From: Strongylocentrotus purpuratus
Lineage: Eukaryota; Echinodermata; Echinoidea; Camarodonta; Strongylocentrotidae
Direction of reading: 5' to 3'
Length of the DNA stretch: 64,000 nt
Assembly (NCBI RefSeq): GCF_000002235.5
Contig: NW_022145599.1
Span: 25,070,879-25,134,878 of the forward strand
Shown in pieces: positions 40,194 to 46,354 of the stretch. The notes below the pieces were generated by a model. That model had not been told where the DNA came from. It saw only the letters and a program-made list of their open reading frames with translations, and searched no databases. The position numbers were made by a program, and so were the translations under genes. The first letter of the stretch is position 1. Each line of letters begins with the position of its first letter.

Positions 40194-43100
40194 CCCTATG
40201 GTACATCCAAGGCATGCGTGATAGTGATCATGCAGTTCACTTTGAATTAAAGGGATCCGGTAACTTTGTCTCAAATTCTGAAACAAAATTCTGGATTAAG
40301 CTCATGATGCAATGATAATTATAAACCTTTAGGTCAGTCAGGAACCCCATGAATTTTACAAGCCGATCGCCTGTCTGATTATCAAGATATTAATGATTGG
40401 AATTACAAATTTTGAAAACCGTTCGCCTGACGGTTTTCATAACACTACAGTCTATTGGGAAAACGAGTATGGTAAAACCGGTCACTCAAAGATTTTTTAC
40501 TTTTTTGAGGCACTCCTTGATCATTTTGAAGCGCAATTTTTTTAGGGCTTCAATATTACACCATATCACAGACACTGATAACATGTAGGGCCATGTATCT
40601 CAGATTTAACATTGTTAAACGATCCCTTTAATGAGGTGACCTGCATCCTGCTAGGCTTCCTGTGTCTAAGGTGAATTATCCAAACTGGCTAATAGACCAA
40701 CAAATACGAGTTCAAGTGCATGCAATACAAACAGAATATTACATCAGGTAAAAGATATCATCACAACATATTAAGTAGTATTGATAATAATAAAGAACTT
40801 AACATGCCACATTAGCAAAATAATATATTTTCCAATTGAAATATAATTCAAAGAAATGATACTACTAGCACTGTAGCAGGGTGGGCCACCAACAAAAATT
40901 CAAACATGTAAAATTGAAACTTGGAAGAAGAACTAATTTGCCATAAGTTCCTTCTTGTGGCCAGGGGTTCATTGCCTGCTTCAGGGCATTAAATGGCAAC
41001 TTTGAGAATCTTAGATGTTCTCTGGTGCAAACTGGGGCTGTATTCTGAAAACGATGTTATCTTTCATGCTAGGGACATAGATGTCAATGGTCATAACAAA
41101 CTCAAAATGCCTGGGACTAACACTTACCATTGGTGCTTGCACAGACAATAACCAATGGCATAGATCTCCTAACTTTGATTTGTCGTGACAATCAATAATG
41201 TTTTGCGAACACAAAAGATAACCTCGCTTTAAAAATACCACCTCTATAAGCTTTAATTTGAAACAAGTTCAAATCTTTTGCTTCTATTTTATAACCTGTC
41301 ACTGTAAAACATTAAAATGACCCCGTACTGAGAGCGTGATAGCCAAGGTCACAAGAGTACAGACACTGTATGGCAGAACAAACTCGGTAAGAAATGTGGT
41401 GTCATTGACTCTTCAGTAAGTCAAGGGTGCAATCAACAAGTAAATGTTTGCAGACCAAACTAATTTATCCGTTCTAATCATTTTACAAATATTTATTCAC
41501 AGATATGGCTGAAATTGACACAGTCTGAGTACTTTGACAATCTTTGAATGCATTATTGATAACTTAATGCATAACTTAATTGTACAGAACAACCTTCATT
41601 CACAGTTTGTATAACCTGTTCTATAAGTCCTTTTTATAATCCTGTTTTTTCCTTCATATTTCATAAAGTGTTTGTTTCTTACAAACATATTGACAATAAT
41701 TAAATTTTCATTCTTGTTTGAGTTTTGTTCCTACTGCATGATGTTTAAGGAAAATCTATATAAAAAGTTTTGTAGTAGAGACAAAATAAGCTAGGGACAC
41801 ACTGCATTTACAAACTCATTTTTCATTTAAACTTCTCACATCATTTTCAAAGACAGGGGAAAAAAATATGAAGATGACAATAAAAAGGAGAAGAAGGAAA
41901 AGGGAAGAACATGAAAACAAACCTGAGAATTTATGACAAGATTTTTAAAAAAAGCAGAAAACAAAGCAGAGACAGAAGAAAAATCAAAAGAAACAAGAAA
42001 CTCAAAATCCATAAAACCCCATAATAGCTGCATAGAAACAGGATTTCCATCTAACCATATGATGAGGGAATTAATGCAACTTTTATGATAAATATTAATC
42101 TAAAAACAAACAAGCAAGTCATTTCTGATTGTGACATCATTCATATCCACACCCTTTTTCAGGTGAATAACCTGTACAAAGGAATTGCGAAACTCCCTAT
42201 GTTTATTGTAATACTTGGTACTTGGTACTGGTCGATGGTCCTCCAACATCCTCCTTGTGGACTTTGAACATGAGGTGGTAGTATTTACTAATAATATCAT
42301 ACACATTTTGTTGGATTTATAATTCTGATGGTTTTGATAAAGATTTTAAGAAAAAGAAAAGTAAAATTGAAACTCCAAGCTTACCAAGCAGAAGTTCCAG
42401 ACTATTTCTCACATCTTCCTCACTGCAAACCTCTGGGGCACACACACCCCACTGAATGGGAAGTACCTGATATGAAAGAGGGTACATTCTGTTATTCCTT
42501 TAACCCACTGAATACTTTAAGCATGAGATTTTTACTAAAATGCAATTATACGAAAATCATGTAGTATCCAATAGTTCACATATCCTAGGACTAAATAAAC
42601 TATGTAACAGGTTGTACACATGTATACTGTAGTGCATAATTATTATTTACATGTACATGTATCTAGTAATTTGTTTGTACTTTTTTCACATTATGTGACT
42701 TTAACGAAGTACACTGTAGGTAAATCCAGAAAGTTTCACAAACAGCAAAACTGCAGGTTGTAATTTTCAAATTGTGTAAGGCATGAAACTTTTGTGAATC
42801 TAGAGAGCTTGCAAACTTCTGTATAGGCTTCTGTAGAGGTGCTGTGGTCTAGTGGTTAAATCCCTGGACCCCCCTTTTTTCTCATCTGAACAATGGTAAC
42901 GAGTCCCTTTAAGAGGGAAACAATGGCTGCACAGAAGTACAGACCATTAAAGGCAGGCTTTACTACTTCAGCCAGAAGGGATTAGACTGCCCAGCGAGCC
43001 AGCGAGGTCACTGTGACAGGTGGCTATCTCATTAACTCAGCTCTCATTTAACATAACAAAAAGATGATCATGGGGGACCAACAGGCACGATTGGGGAAGT

Positions 43101-45695
43101 TTTCTATATAGAGGGAGCAAGTAGCTACAAGTAGGACAGTGTGCCTTTAAGTACACCCTTTTGTAATGTCACTCTTTAGTGCCCATACATGTACTAATTA
43201 ATAGAAAGTTAGAATGTAGGGCAACACAATAAAAACTGTATCATGTACAGTACAGTAACTGCTAGTACATGTCAATGTGGGGGGGGGGGTGGGGATTCCA
43301 GGAATTGCAGTATAATCTGTGCACATCCTTTATTTATTTATCTCCATTTTTAAGAAATAAATAAATCAGCAATTGACAGACAAAACTCTTATAAAAAGGT
43401 AATCCCAAGTTCTACATGTAGGTGGAATTGCATTTTTGATTCACTCTGAATTATTATCATGAAGTAGGTGGGATATCTGGACCAACAAAATATTAAAAAG
43501 AAGTCACACTAAAAGTGAAATCCTTTTTTTGTTTTTTGAAAATGATTTCTTATTGATCTTGGACTGAATGAACCTGTACATAAAGACCACCTGCCTATAA
43601 GAACCCCTCTTCTTGTCTCCCTTGAGCGGCGTCTTTATACACAGGTTTGACTGAAATGCCAAGTCGATCTTACCGTAGAGACACCTAAGAGCGTGCTCAG
43701 GTTGGCCCCCATTCCCACCAGACAGTGTCGAAAGCTCTCTACTGCCATGCACTGATCAAAGTGACCCAACCAGGCAAGGTTGCCGGCCAGAATACCTGAT
43801 GCAGGTTTGCCAAAAGAATCCAGGACTAGAGAAGACAATTTATATAAAAAAATGACAATTTACCAGTAATGTTAAAACTTGATTCGCTAAGGCTTGTGTT
43901 CACATTTAAATTAAATATGTCAGTCAATGTTTTTTCACTTACATGCATGTTGATGGCAAGGGGGGGGGGTAACATATAAAAAGTATCAGTGCACAGTAAG
44001 GCCATTAACATTTTCAGAATTAAAAACAAAATAATCAGAAATTGATCATTTAAGCAATATGTTTTTCATGTTTTTATTCATTGAAAAAAAAAATTAAAAA
44101 TAGGAGGCGGCCCCCAAAAAGGAAGCGGGCGTGGCGCTAAACATGATTTTTAATTTTTTTTTTTAATGGCCTAAAAGTCCTCTGCATACTCCTGTTGCAG
44201 GTATGTTAAAGAGATGTGAAGTGTAATTTGCTGGGGTTTACCTTGGCACATGGAGATAAATTATTTCAAAAGGATAAAGTGTGCAAGATGTTGAGATATA
44301 CCGGTACATACATGTATAGTCCTCTATCTAAGAACTTTTTTTTGGGGGGGGGGGGGGGGAGGGGGTGGGAAAGGGGGAGTTTGAGGGATACAGTTGACAA
44401 TATAAATTTTTTTTTAATGTGTCTGTCAATTCTCAAATATCCTTTAAAAGGAGATTTAATTCTATTGATCGAGACTGAAAAAATCAATCTTTCTATCTGT
44501 GCATGTTATGTGGTTATCAAGGTTACACAAAATGCCAGTCATGTTATTTGAATAATGATGTACCCTTTCCTCTATTACAGAAATCAAACATTCCACAGAC
44601 ACTCTTCATGGTATCAAGAAGTCTAGACTTTACTTATAAGATTGCATGGAGCTATTGTAAATGTTAAGTAGTTGGTAATCAAGCCACCATGCTAAGTACC
44701 GTGTACCATTCAAATAACACAGTCTGCATAGTGTACGTGTGTAGTTTACCTTGTGTACTCAATGAAGCCAATGAAGGGCATATTATAGAAAAGAACTGTA
44801 CCTCATCAATATACATGGGCCTAAGAGAGTATTCAATCACAAGGATTATTGAGCACTCAATGGCTGCATGCAAGCTTTTCATTTGACGATGAATGCAGGC
44901 AATTTATCATCCATTAAGAACCACAGGAGCATTACATGACCCCCACTAGCTCTTTTCCCCCTAGCTGTCATGCACGATTCAGACAGTCTTTTATCCCCAA
45001 TTCGATACAAAAGTATAATGCCACAGTTAGGCTTTAAAAGTCGTAATTAAATCGCTCTACATTTCCCGGATTAATGAGCTTATAGTTTTTGACAATTCTA
45101 TAACCCCAGTAGTTGTTGTTTACATTCTGTATTCAAGAGCGACACTTCCGGGTTCGCACTCACTTCACCCCACGAGGTCATCAAATCGGGCCTCAATATT
45201 CTTGCGAAACTTGTGATCAAACATGCATGGTTTAGAATACGATTTTCAAAGTAGCCGTTCTCCTAAACACAACCTTCTAAAGTGATGCTGATGTGTTTTT
45301 CATGCACTAAGCTTGAAAAGGGTTTATTTTTGTTCCGTATTCCCCTTTAACATTGTCAAATGTCAATCTTTTCAGAGTTATAAAATGTCCTTGAAAAGTC
45401 AACAGTCAAATATGCATGAAAGTGATTTATACAAAGCACAAAATTACCTACCTGGCACTAGTTCTGCTGTTTCATTCTGCAACTTCTGAAGCTCATACAA
45501 ACACATTGGAGAAACGTCATTAATATCAGGAGCATCGGTGGACAACATGAAACCATTCAGGTTTACCAAGGTGTCGGTAGAGTCTGTATTCCTTCTCCTG
45601 GCAGCACAGCCTGGATACATGGATAACCAAAGGATGCATAGCAGCAAACTTATGTGTGCGAATGCAGTCAGTCCTGCAGGCCATCGACGCACCAT
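15610..45695 (-). CDS. nrf-6-like: NRF-6-like membrane O-acyltransferase, complete 16-exon gene
   Basis: Seen: 16 minus-strand exons, all GT-AG, total 2301 bp, joining without a stop to 766 residues. Layout: signal peptide about 1-31; lumenal NRF domain about 60-190 with Cys residues and the LDSFGKPASGILAGN motif; first membrane helix about 196-214; a Ser/Gly/Asn-rich linker 217-310; acyltransferase-3 core about 336-742 with roughly ten helices. Core signatures are R345-x10-H356 (GIRVISISWVILGH) and GVDTFFFLSG at 392-401. Known family: C. elegans nose-resistant-to-fluoxetine proteins and other acyltransferase-3 enzymes, multi-pass proteins thought to move acyl groups, several linked to lipid handling. 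The substrate here cannot be inferred. Introns hold most of the window's repeats. An acceptor at 45730 implies an upstream noncoding exon. Many animals carry several paralogues, so no specific orthologue is claimed. Confidence 0.93.
16726..17711 (-). mobile_element. Rolling-circle-like tandem-unit element, copy 2 (best copy)
   Basis: Minus-strand order: GGAGGCAT hairpin end; (ACGG)n-type tetranucleotide tract (17622-17668); five to six core units of 143-151 bp; sub-terminal ATGCCTCCGCC; a 22-nt perfect palindrome (16757-16736); 6 nt; CTAG; then T. This order matches Helentron-associated elements such as bivalve pearl and fly DINE-1. It has no coding capacity and sits in intron 15. Confidence 0.85.
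17790..18157 (+). repeat. Dispersed repeat R5, copy 2
   Basis: Direct partner of 12335-12725. It starts shortly after the right end of the rolling-circle-like element and ends at TACCTTTAAGG. Confidence 0.82.
18291..18433 (-). CDS. nrf-6-like: NRF-6-like exon 15
   Basis: Residues 672-719, phase 1 to phase 0. Contains F-L-S-W-S-F-W-V-P-L-S-R-L-T-Y and Y-L-F-H-P, both family hallmarks. Acceptor TTATGCAG, donor CAA|GTAAGT. Confidence 0.95.
18556..18698 (+). repeat. SINE-like repeat with ATT tail, copy 2
   Basis: TTGAAATGCTAGAGTGCCGTAATGGCAGCACAGCTAAAGCCGGGGTAATAAT-like body (shared with 6625-6765), GCGCTATATAAA and an (ATT)n tail. Confidence 0.75.
19495..19975 (-). pseudogene. Decayed non-LTR retrotransposon, RT core deleted
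   Basis: 19975-19700 encodes the early reverse-transcriptase region (V-P-K-N-F-K-V-R-K-I-I-P-I-F, F-S-N-Y-R-P-I-T-V-L). 19677-19495 jumps to the thumb (I-T-N-K-I-S-K-N, I-L-P-Y-L-H-Y-C). The catalytic palm between them is missing. CR1/Jockey-like by eye. Located in intron 14. Confidence 0.88.
19965..20200 (+). repeat. Repeat with TATAGCGCT / AGCGCTTTACA blocks
   Basis: CATTTCTATAGCGCTCTTAC and CACAGCGCTTTACAT followed by GTGGAAGCTCATGCCAGAG resemble the GCGC-containing SINE-like fragment at 13345-13420. No gene. Confidence 0.5.
20559..21089 (+). mobile_element. TTAA-flanked element, family C
   Basis: TTAA borders 20555-20558 and 21090-21093. Ends AGGGACTTGGTACCATTGTT / AACAATGTTACCAAGTCACT. 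531 bp, no coding capacity. A partial relative (inverted terminus) lies at 42880-42914. Confidence 0.85.
21294..22620 (-). mobile_element. Rolling-circle-like tandem-unit element, copy 3, interrupted
   Basis: CTAG then T at the minus-strand 3' end (21297-21294), core units to about 21957, and the 5' end remnant TTTGTAGTGGAGGCATGAAA at 22601-22620. An RTE-type LINE fragment splits it. Confidence 0.8.
21960..22598 (+). pseudogene. RTE-type LINE 3' fragment nested in copy 3
   Basis: Translated pieces show R-L-L-Y-G-A-E-T-W-T, G-H-V-K-R-H and R-P-R-G-R-P-R-I-N-W, the C-terminal signature of RTE-like reverse transcriptases. In-frame stops (TAG replacing a Trp codon near 22253). The 3' tail is (GATA)n, as RTE elements often have. 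A 46-bp tandem duplication lies at about 22012-22095. Confidence 0.85.
22684..22731. other. Near-perfect hairpin
   Basis: AGGGCGCACAGGGGAACCAA / TTGGGTTCTGTGCGTGCCCT with a loop of one to a few bases. No RNA family recognised. Intron 14. Confidence 0.7.
23051..23240 (-). CDS. nrf-6-like: NRF-6-like exon 14
   Basis: Residues 609-671, phase 0 to phase 1. Two hydrophobic helices and W-A-I-A-L-C-W-V-V-F-A-C. Acceptor CGTACCAG, donor GGGG|GTGAGT. Confidence 0.95.
23770..25817 (-). pseudogene. Decayed L1/Tx1-like LINE ORF2
   Basis: Minus-strand order: ATG at 25817 with an endonuclease start (F-N-I-I-S-L-N-C-G-G-L-G-N); a stop; then most of the endonuclease is deleted (jump near 25640). Reverse transcriptase follows (N-Q-K-G-F-M-S-G-R-F-I-G-E-N; L-L-L-I-D-F-A-F-D-S). 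The catalytic box reads Y-A-N-D instead of Y-A-D-D (about 25137). Then the C-terminal region with F-Y-R-F-I-W-G, and a C-x2-C...H...C finger at 23890-23830. Several frames and stops: dead. Located in intron 13. Confidence 0.9.
26495..26590 (+). repeat. Dispersed repeat R6, copy 1
   Basis: TAGGAGGCGGCCCCCAAAAA and GGAAGCGGGCG after a poly-A stretch. Direct partner at 44050-44146. Confidence 0.75.
26715..26790 (-). repeat. tRNA-derived SINE head
   Basis: Minus strand: GGTTTAGTGGATAGGTCAC (A-box like) and GGTTCAAATCCC (B box) with a tRNA-like spacing. The acceptor stem does not pair, so it is not a functional tRNA. Confidence 0.65.
27316..27481 (-). CDS. nrf-6-like: NRF-6-like exon 13
   Basis: Residues 553-608, phase 2 to phase 0. 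Contains V-Y-V-K-P-Y-C-R-I-P-P-Y-L-V-G-I, a conserved family motif. Acceptor TTCTCCAG, donor CCA|GTGAGT. Confidence 0.95.
28173..28289 (-). CDS. nrf-6-like: NRF-6-like exon 12
   Basis: Residues 514-552, phase 2 to phase 2. One membrane helix (G-M-I-A-L-A-V-A-C-A-A-S-F). Acceptor CTTTTCAG, donor CTGG|GTAAGA. Confidence 0.9.
28558..28686. mobile_element. Small terminal-inverted-repeat element
   Basis: GGCTGCGTCTCACAAAACC / GGTTTTGTGAAACGCAGCC. Inner arms AAGTTGAGTGACAT / ATGTCGCTCAACTT. 129 bp, intron 11. Confidence 0.85.
28742..28763 (+). repeat. Poly-G run
   Basis: Near-continuous G run of about 22 bases. Similar runs at 11304-11330, 33857-33876, 44343-44367 and 61257-61275. Confidence 0.9.
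28991..29070 (-). CDS. nrf-6-like: NRF-6-like exon 11
   Basis: Residues 488-513, phase 0 to phase 2. C-V-S-W-G-W-Y-L-A-N-D-M-Q-F is a family hallmark. Acceptor CTCTTTAG, donor TCTG|GTAAGT. Confidence 0.95.
29228..29565 (+). mobile_element. tRNA-derived SINE
   Basis: Head with GCGGTAGAGCGTCTGCC (A-box region, 29242-29258) and GGGTTCGACTCCCA (B box, 29277-29290). Body with GGATAGGACGTTAAATTGAG and GGTGTAATGGTCCACCTGCA. Tail CAGATTATCTTGAAG plus GAA-rich end. Intron 10. Confidence 0.85.
29700..29868 (-). CDS. nrf-6-like: NRF-6-like exon 10
   Basis: Residues 431-487, phase 2 to phase 0. A hydrophobic helix (L-A-L-L-I-V-V-L-T-F-L-L) is followed by G-P-V-W and C-K-S-Y-W-W-S-D-L-L-Y-I-N-N-F, a strongly conserved family loop. 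Donor GAT|GTAAGA. Confidence 0.95.
30520..30695 (+). pseudogene. Jockey/CR1-like reverse-transcriptase fragment
   Basis: S-W-F-E-S-N-L-S-N-R-A-Q-Y-V, then after a frame change S-V-P-Q-G-S-I-L-G-T-L-L-F and L-I-Y-I-N-D-L. This is the conserved motif before the catalytic YxDD, which is absent. Confidence 0.88.
30705..31640 (-). mobile_element. Second tandem-unit element with GGC microsatellite
   Basis: Minus-strand start TCTTGCCTGCGTAGCTAAAA with GGCGGCGACGGCGGCGGCG-type repeats (31570-31590). Then two units with TGACCTTTGACCTT and ATACTTGATAACCC. Then an 80-bp block (CATTACGCAATT...GGCCCATTAGCAGGCCC) present twice (30718-30800, 30979-31062). Layout resembles HINE-type elements. Confidence 0.6.
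31866..31958 (-). CDS. nrf-6-like: NRF-6-like exon 9
   Basis: Residues 400-430, phase 2 to phase 2. Begins S-G-M-L-L-A-Y and carries the K-I-P-W-L-W-Y-Y-I-H-R-Y segment typical of the family. Acceptor TTCCTTCAG, donor TCAG|GTACAT. Confidence 0.95.
32027..32333. mobile_element. Terminal-inverted-repeat element, GTTTCACAAAGATC ends
   Basis: GGTGTTTCACAAAGATC / GATCTTTGTGAAACAGG. Inner arms AAGTTGAACTTA / TAAGTCCAACTT. About 307 bp, intron 8. Confidence 0.8.
32657..33135 (-). repeat. Dispersed repeat R3, inverted copy
   Basis: Inverse of 226-540 and 3430-3910: GGAAAGCTTATAAGCCAT, CAGAGGAGTATC, CTCTGAAAACTCAAAATC, GAGCCGTGCTTTA-type blocks. Intron 8. Confidence 0.8.
33223..33319 (-). CDS. nrf-6-like: NRF-6-like exon 8
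   Basis: Residues 368-399, phase 1 to phase 2, acceptor TTCTATACAG, donor TGAG|GTAAGA. Holds the conserved GVDTFFFL motif. Confidence 0.95.
33840..34198 (+). mobile_element. Terminal-inverted-repeat element, GCGTACGCAGG ends, larger copy
   Basis: CAGGCGCGTACGCAGGGGGG ... CCTGCGTATGCGCCTGG. G- and C-runs inside both ends. Intron 7, directly beside exon 7. Confidence 0.8.
34266..34439 (-). CDS. nrf-6-like: NRF-6-like exon 7 (acyltransferase-3 signature)
   Basis: Residues 310-367, phase 1 to phase 1, acceptor CTGTAACAG, donor AGTG|GTAAGG. Contains I-S-C-L-N-G-I-R345 ... G-H356, the R-x10-H spacing typical of acyltransferase-3 enzymes. Confidence 0.95.
34959..35088 (-). CDS. nrf-6-like: NRF-6-like exon 6 (variable linker)
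   Basis: Residues 267-309, phase 0 to phase 1, acceptor TTCCACAG, donor CCAA|GTAAGT. Polar, Pro/Ser/Thr-rich linker with no motif. The call rests on splice sites and frame continuity. Confidence 0.8.
35475..36122. mobile_element. Degraded relative of the 30315-31856 element
   Basis: GTATAAGACGCACCCCTATTTTGG on the left and GTGCGTCTTATACACAGAGATTTAC on the right. Inside (35650-35850) is a tandem array of about 40-57-bp units (AATAATAGTAACAAT, AGCAGAATAATGAAC). Intron 5. Confidence 0.7.
36124..37245 (-). mobile_element. Rolling-circle-like family 2, diverged copy
   Basis: Shares CTCACACGCACAGACATTTA, ACGGACGCTCATT and TCAGCTACAACATA-type blocks with 61399-64000. The right end carries the palindrome CTGTCGATATCGACAG. 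The hairpin-CTAG end is not present on the left. Confidence 0.7.
37568..37781 (-). CDS. nrf-6-like: NRF-6-like exon 5 (first membrane helix and linker)
   Basis: Residues 195-266, phase 2 to phase 0, acceptor TCCTAACAG, donor GAG|GTAAAT. It encodes V-A-I-S-T-L-V-A-L-T-I-V-G-S-V-V, then a Ser/Gly/Asn-rich low-complexity stretch and an acidic end (D-Y-E-D-E-N-E). Confidence 0.9.
38340..38435. repeat. CT/CCCT microsatellite
   Basis: (CT)n and (CCCT)n in tandem, intron 4. Confidence 0.95.
38776..39075. mobile_element. PIF/Harbinger-like small element
   Basis: Exactly 300 bp. Ends CAGCCTTTTCACACACAGC / GCTGTGTGTGAAAAGGCTG. A 3-bp duplication TAA flanks it (38773-38775, 39076-39078), fitting the TWA target of PIF/Harbinger elements. 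No coding capacity. Intron 4. Confidence 0.85.
39417..39522 (-). CDS. nrf-6-like: NRF-6-like exon 4
   Basis: Residues 160-194, phase 1 to phase 2, acceptor ATTTAG, donor CCTG|GTAAGG. Last part of the lumenal domain (V-S-C-T-E-K-P) leading to the first membrane helix. Confidence 0.85.
39600..39690 (-). repeat. SINE-like repeat with ATT tail, inverted copy
   Basis: TTACCCTGGCTTTAGCACGG and ATGGCGCTCAAGCATTTCAA mirror the copies at 6625 and 18556. An (AAT)n run just to the left (39550-39568) is the tail. Intron 3. Confidence 0.7.
40136..40194. repeat. GA microsatellite
   Basis: (GA)n of about 58 bp, intron 3. Confidence 0.95.
40251..40627 (+). mobile_element. TTAA-flanked element, family D
   Basis: TTAA borders 40247-40250 and 40628-40631. 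Ends AGGGATCCGGTAAC / GTTAAACGATCCCT. 377 bp, intron 3. Confidence 0.78.
42385..42466 (-). CDS. nrf-6-like: NRF-6-like exon 3 (NRF domain)
   Basis: Residues 133-159, phase 0 to phase 1, donor CTTG|GTAAGC. Contains I-Q-W-G-V-C-A-P-E-V-C, the family's G-x-C-x-P-x-x-C motif. Confidence 0.95.
42835..42870 (+). repeat. tRNA-derived SINE head fragment
   Basis: GTGGTCTAGTGGTTAAATCC fits a tRNA A-box region. No B box follows; the sequence runs into a TTAA-type element end. Intron 2. Confidence 0.5.
42951..43146 (+). mobile_element. TTAA-flanked element, family B copy 3
   Basis: TTAA borders 42947-42950 and 43147-43150. AGGCAGGCTT... / ...AGTGTGCCT ends. Body shared with 3078-3264 and 10372-10559. 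Intron 2. Confidence 0.85.
43674..43825 (-). CDS. nrf-6-like: NRF-6-like exon 2 (NRF domain)
   Basis: Residues 82-132, phase 1 to phase 0, acceptor TTCTCTAG, donor ACG|GTAAGA. Contains LDSFGKPASGILAGN and L-G-H-F-D-Q-C, the diagnostic core of the NRF domain. Confidence 0.95.
44050..44146 (+). repeat. Dispersed repeat R6, copy 2
   Basis: Partner of 26495-26590 (TAGGAGGCGGCCCCCAAAAA). Intron 1. Confidence 0.75.
44150..45451. other. Remainder of acyltransferase intron 1
   Basis: G run at 44343-44367. The rest has no recognised repeat or exon. The block at 45100-45210 (CACTTCCGGGTTCGCACTCA) is GC-richer and could be regulatory. Confidence 0.4.
45452..45695 (-). CDS. nrf-6-like: NRF-6-like exon 1 (start, signal peptide)
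   Basis: Residues 1-81, phase 0 to phase 1, donor CCAG|GTAGGT. The hydrophobic run A-H-I-S-L-L-L-C-I-L-W-L follows a positively charged start (MVRRW), as in a signal peptide. The exon ends at the start of the NRF domain (V-S-P-M-C-L-Y-E-L). A good acceptor (TTTACAG) at 45730 gives a 34-nt 5' UTR in this exon. Confidence 0.9.
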
Positions 45696-46103
45696 TTTGG
45701 ATTTTTTGAAAAGGCAGCTTTTGGAACACCTGTAAATGAGTTAAAAAATAGAAAATAGAATTTTCAGCACACAACTCTGAACCATATACATGGGATTTTG
45801 TTGAATTATGTACAAGGTACTAGTACCACACATTTTTGGAAATAATTAACCTTATACCAGTAGTTTGCCCCCCCTCCATAGCTGTATCTACAAAATGTAT
45901 CAGAATGTGTACAATAGGTTTGTGTGTATTACCGGTAGCAGGGATTAGTTAATACAGTGACCTAGCTACATGAACCTTTAGACATTGAATTTTTCAAATA
46001 ACATTTGAATATATCAATATACAAACTCTATTTTGCTTTGACCTTTAAACTTTATTAAGGGATATGTCTATATTCTGCCAAAGTGATTTGACATGCACTC
46101 TAC

Positions 46104-46289
46104 TGTCATGATAATGAATATGTATCAGATTATGCAAATGTGACACCTGTGACCTCAGGAGGTCAGATCGCATGTGCGCGATGTATATGCGATACGCGTG
46201 ACTTGATACCCAGTGCGGGGAATAAACACCAGACTATGGTTTATGGAATTCAACTACTTTGTTAGTTTGTTTGCACTTAATATGTGACA
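46104..46289 (+). repeat. 5' LTR of the Ty3/gypsy element
   Basis: 186 bp, TGTCA...TGACA. It contains a TATA-like TGTATATGC and AATAAA at 46221-46226, the expected promoter and polyadenylation signals. Confidence 0.97.
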
Positions 46290-46290
46290 T

Positions 46291-46303
46291 TGGCGACGAG
46301 GAT
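46291..46303 (+). promoter_or_regulatory. Primer binding site candidate
   Basis: TGGCGACGAGGAT follows the 5' LTR by one base. It starts with TGG, as expected for the complement of a tRNA 3' CCA end. The tRNA is not identified. Confidence 0.6.
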
Positions 46304-46354
46304 TAATGTTTCTTGGATGTTGAATCTGTGGCTACGAGCTGGAAAAGTTTCAAC

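Noticed and set aside
46313..46354. Extension of Gag-Pol upstream to 46313
   Set aside because: It relies on a TTG start; the nearby ATG codons at 46306 and 46317 are out of frame. The ATG at 46355 is preferred.
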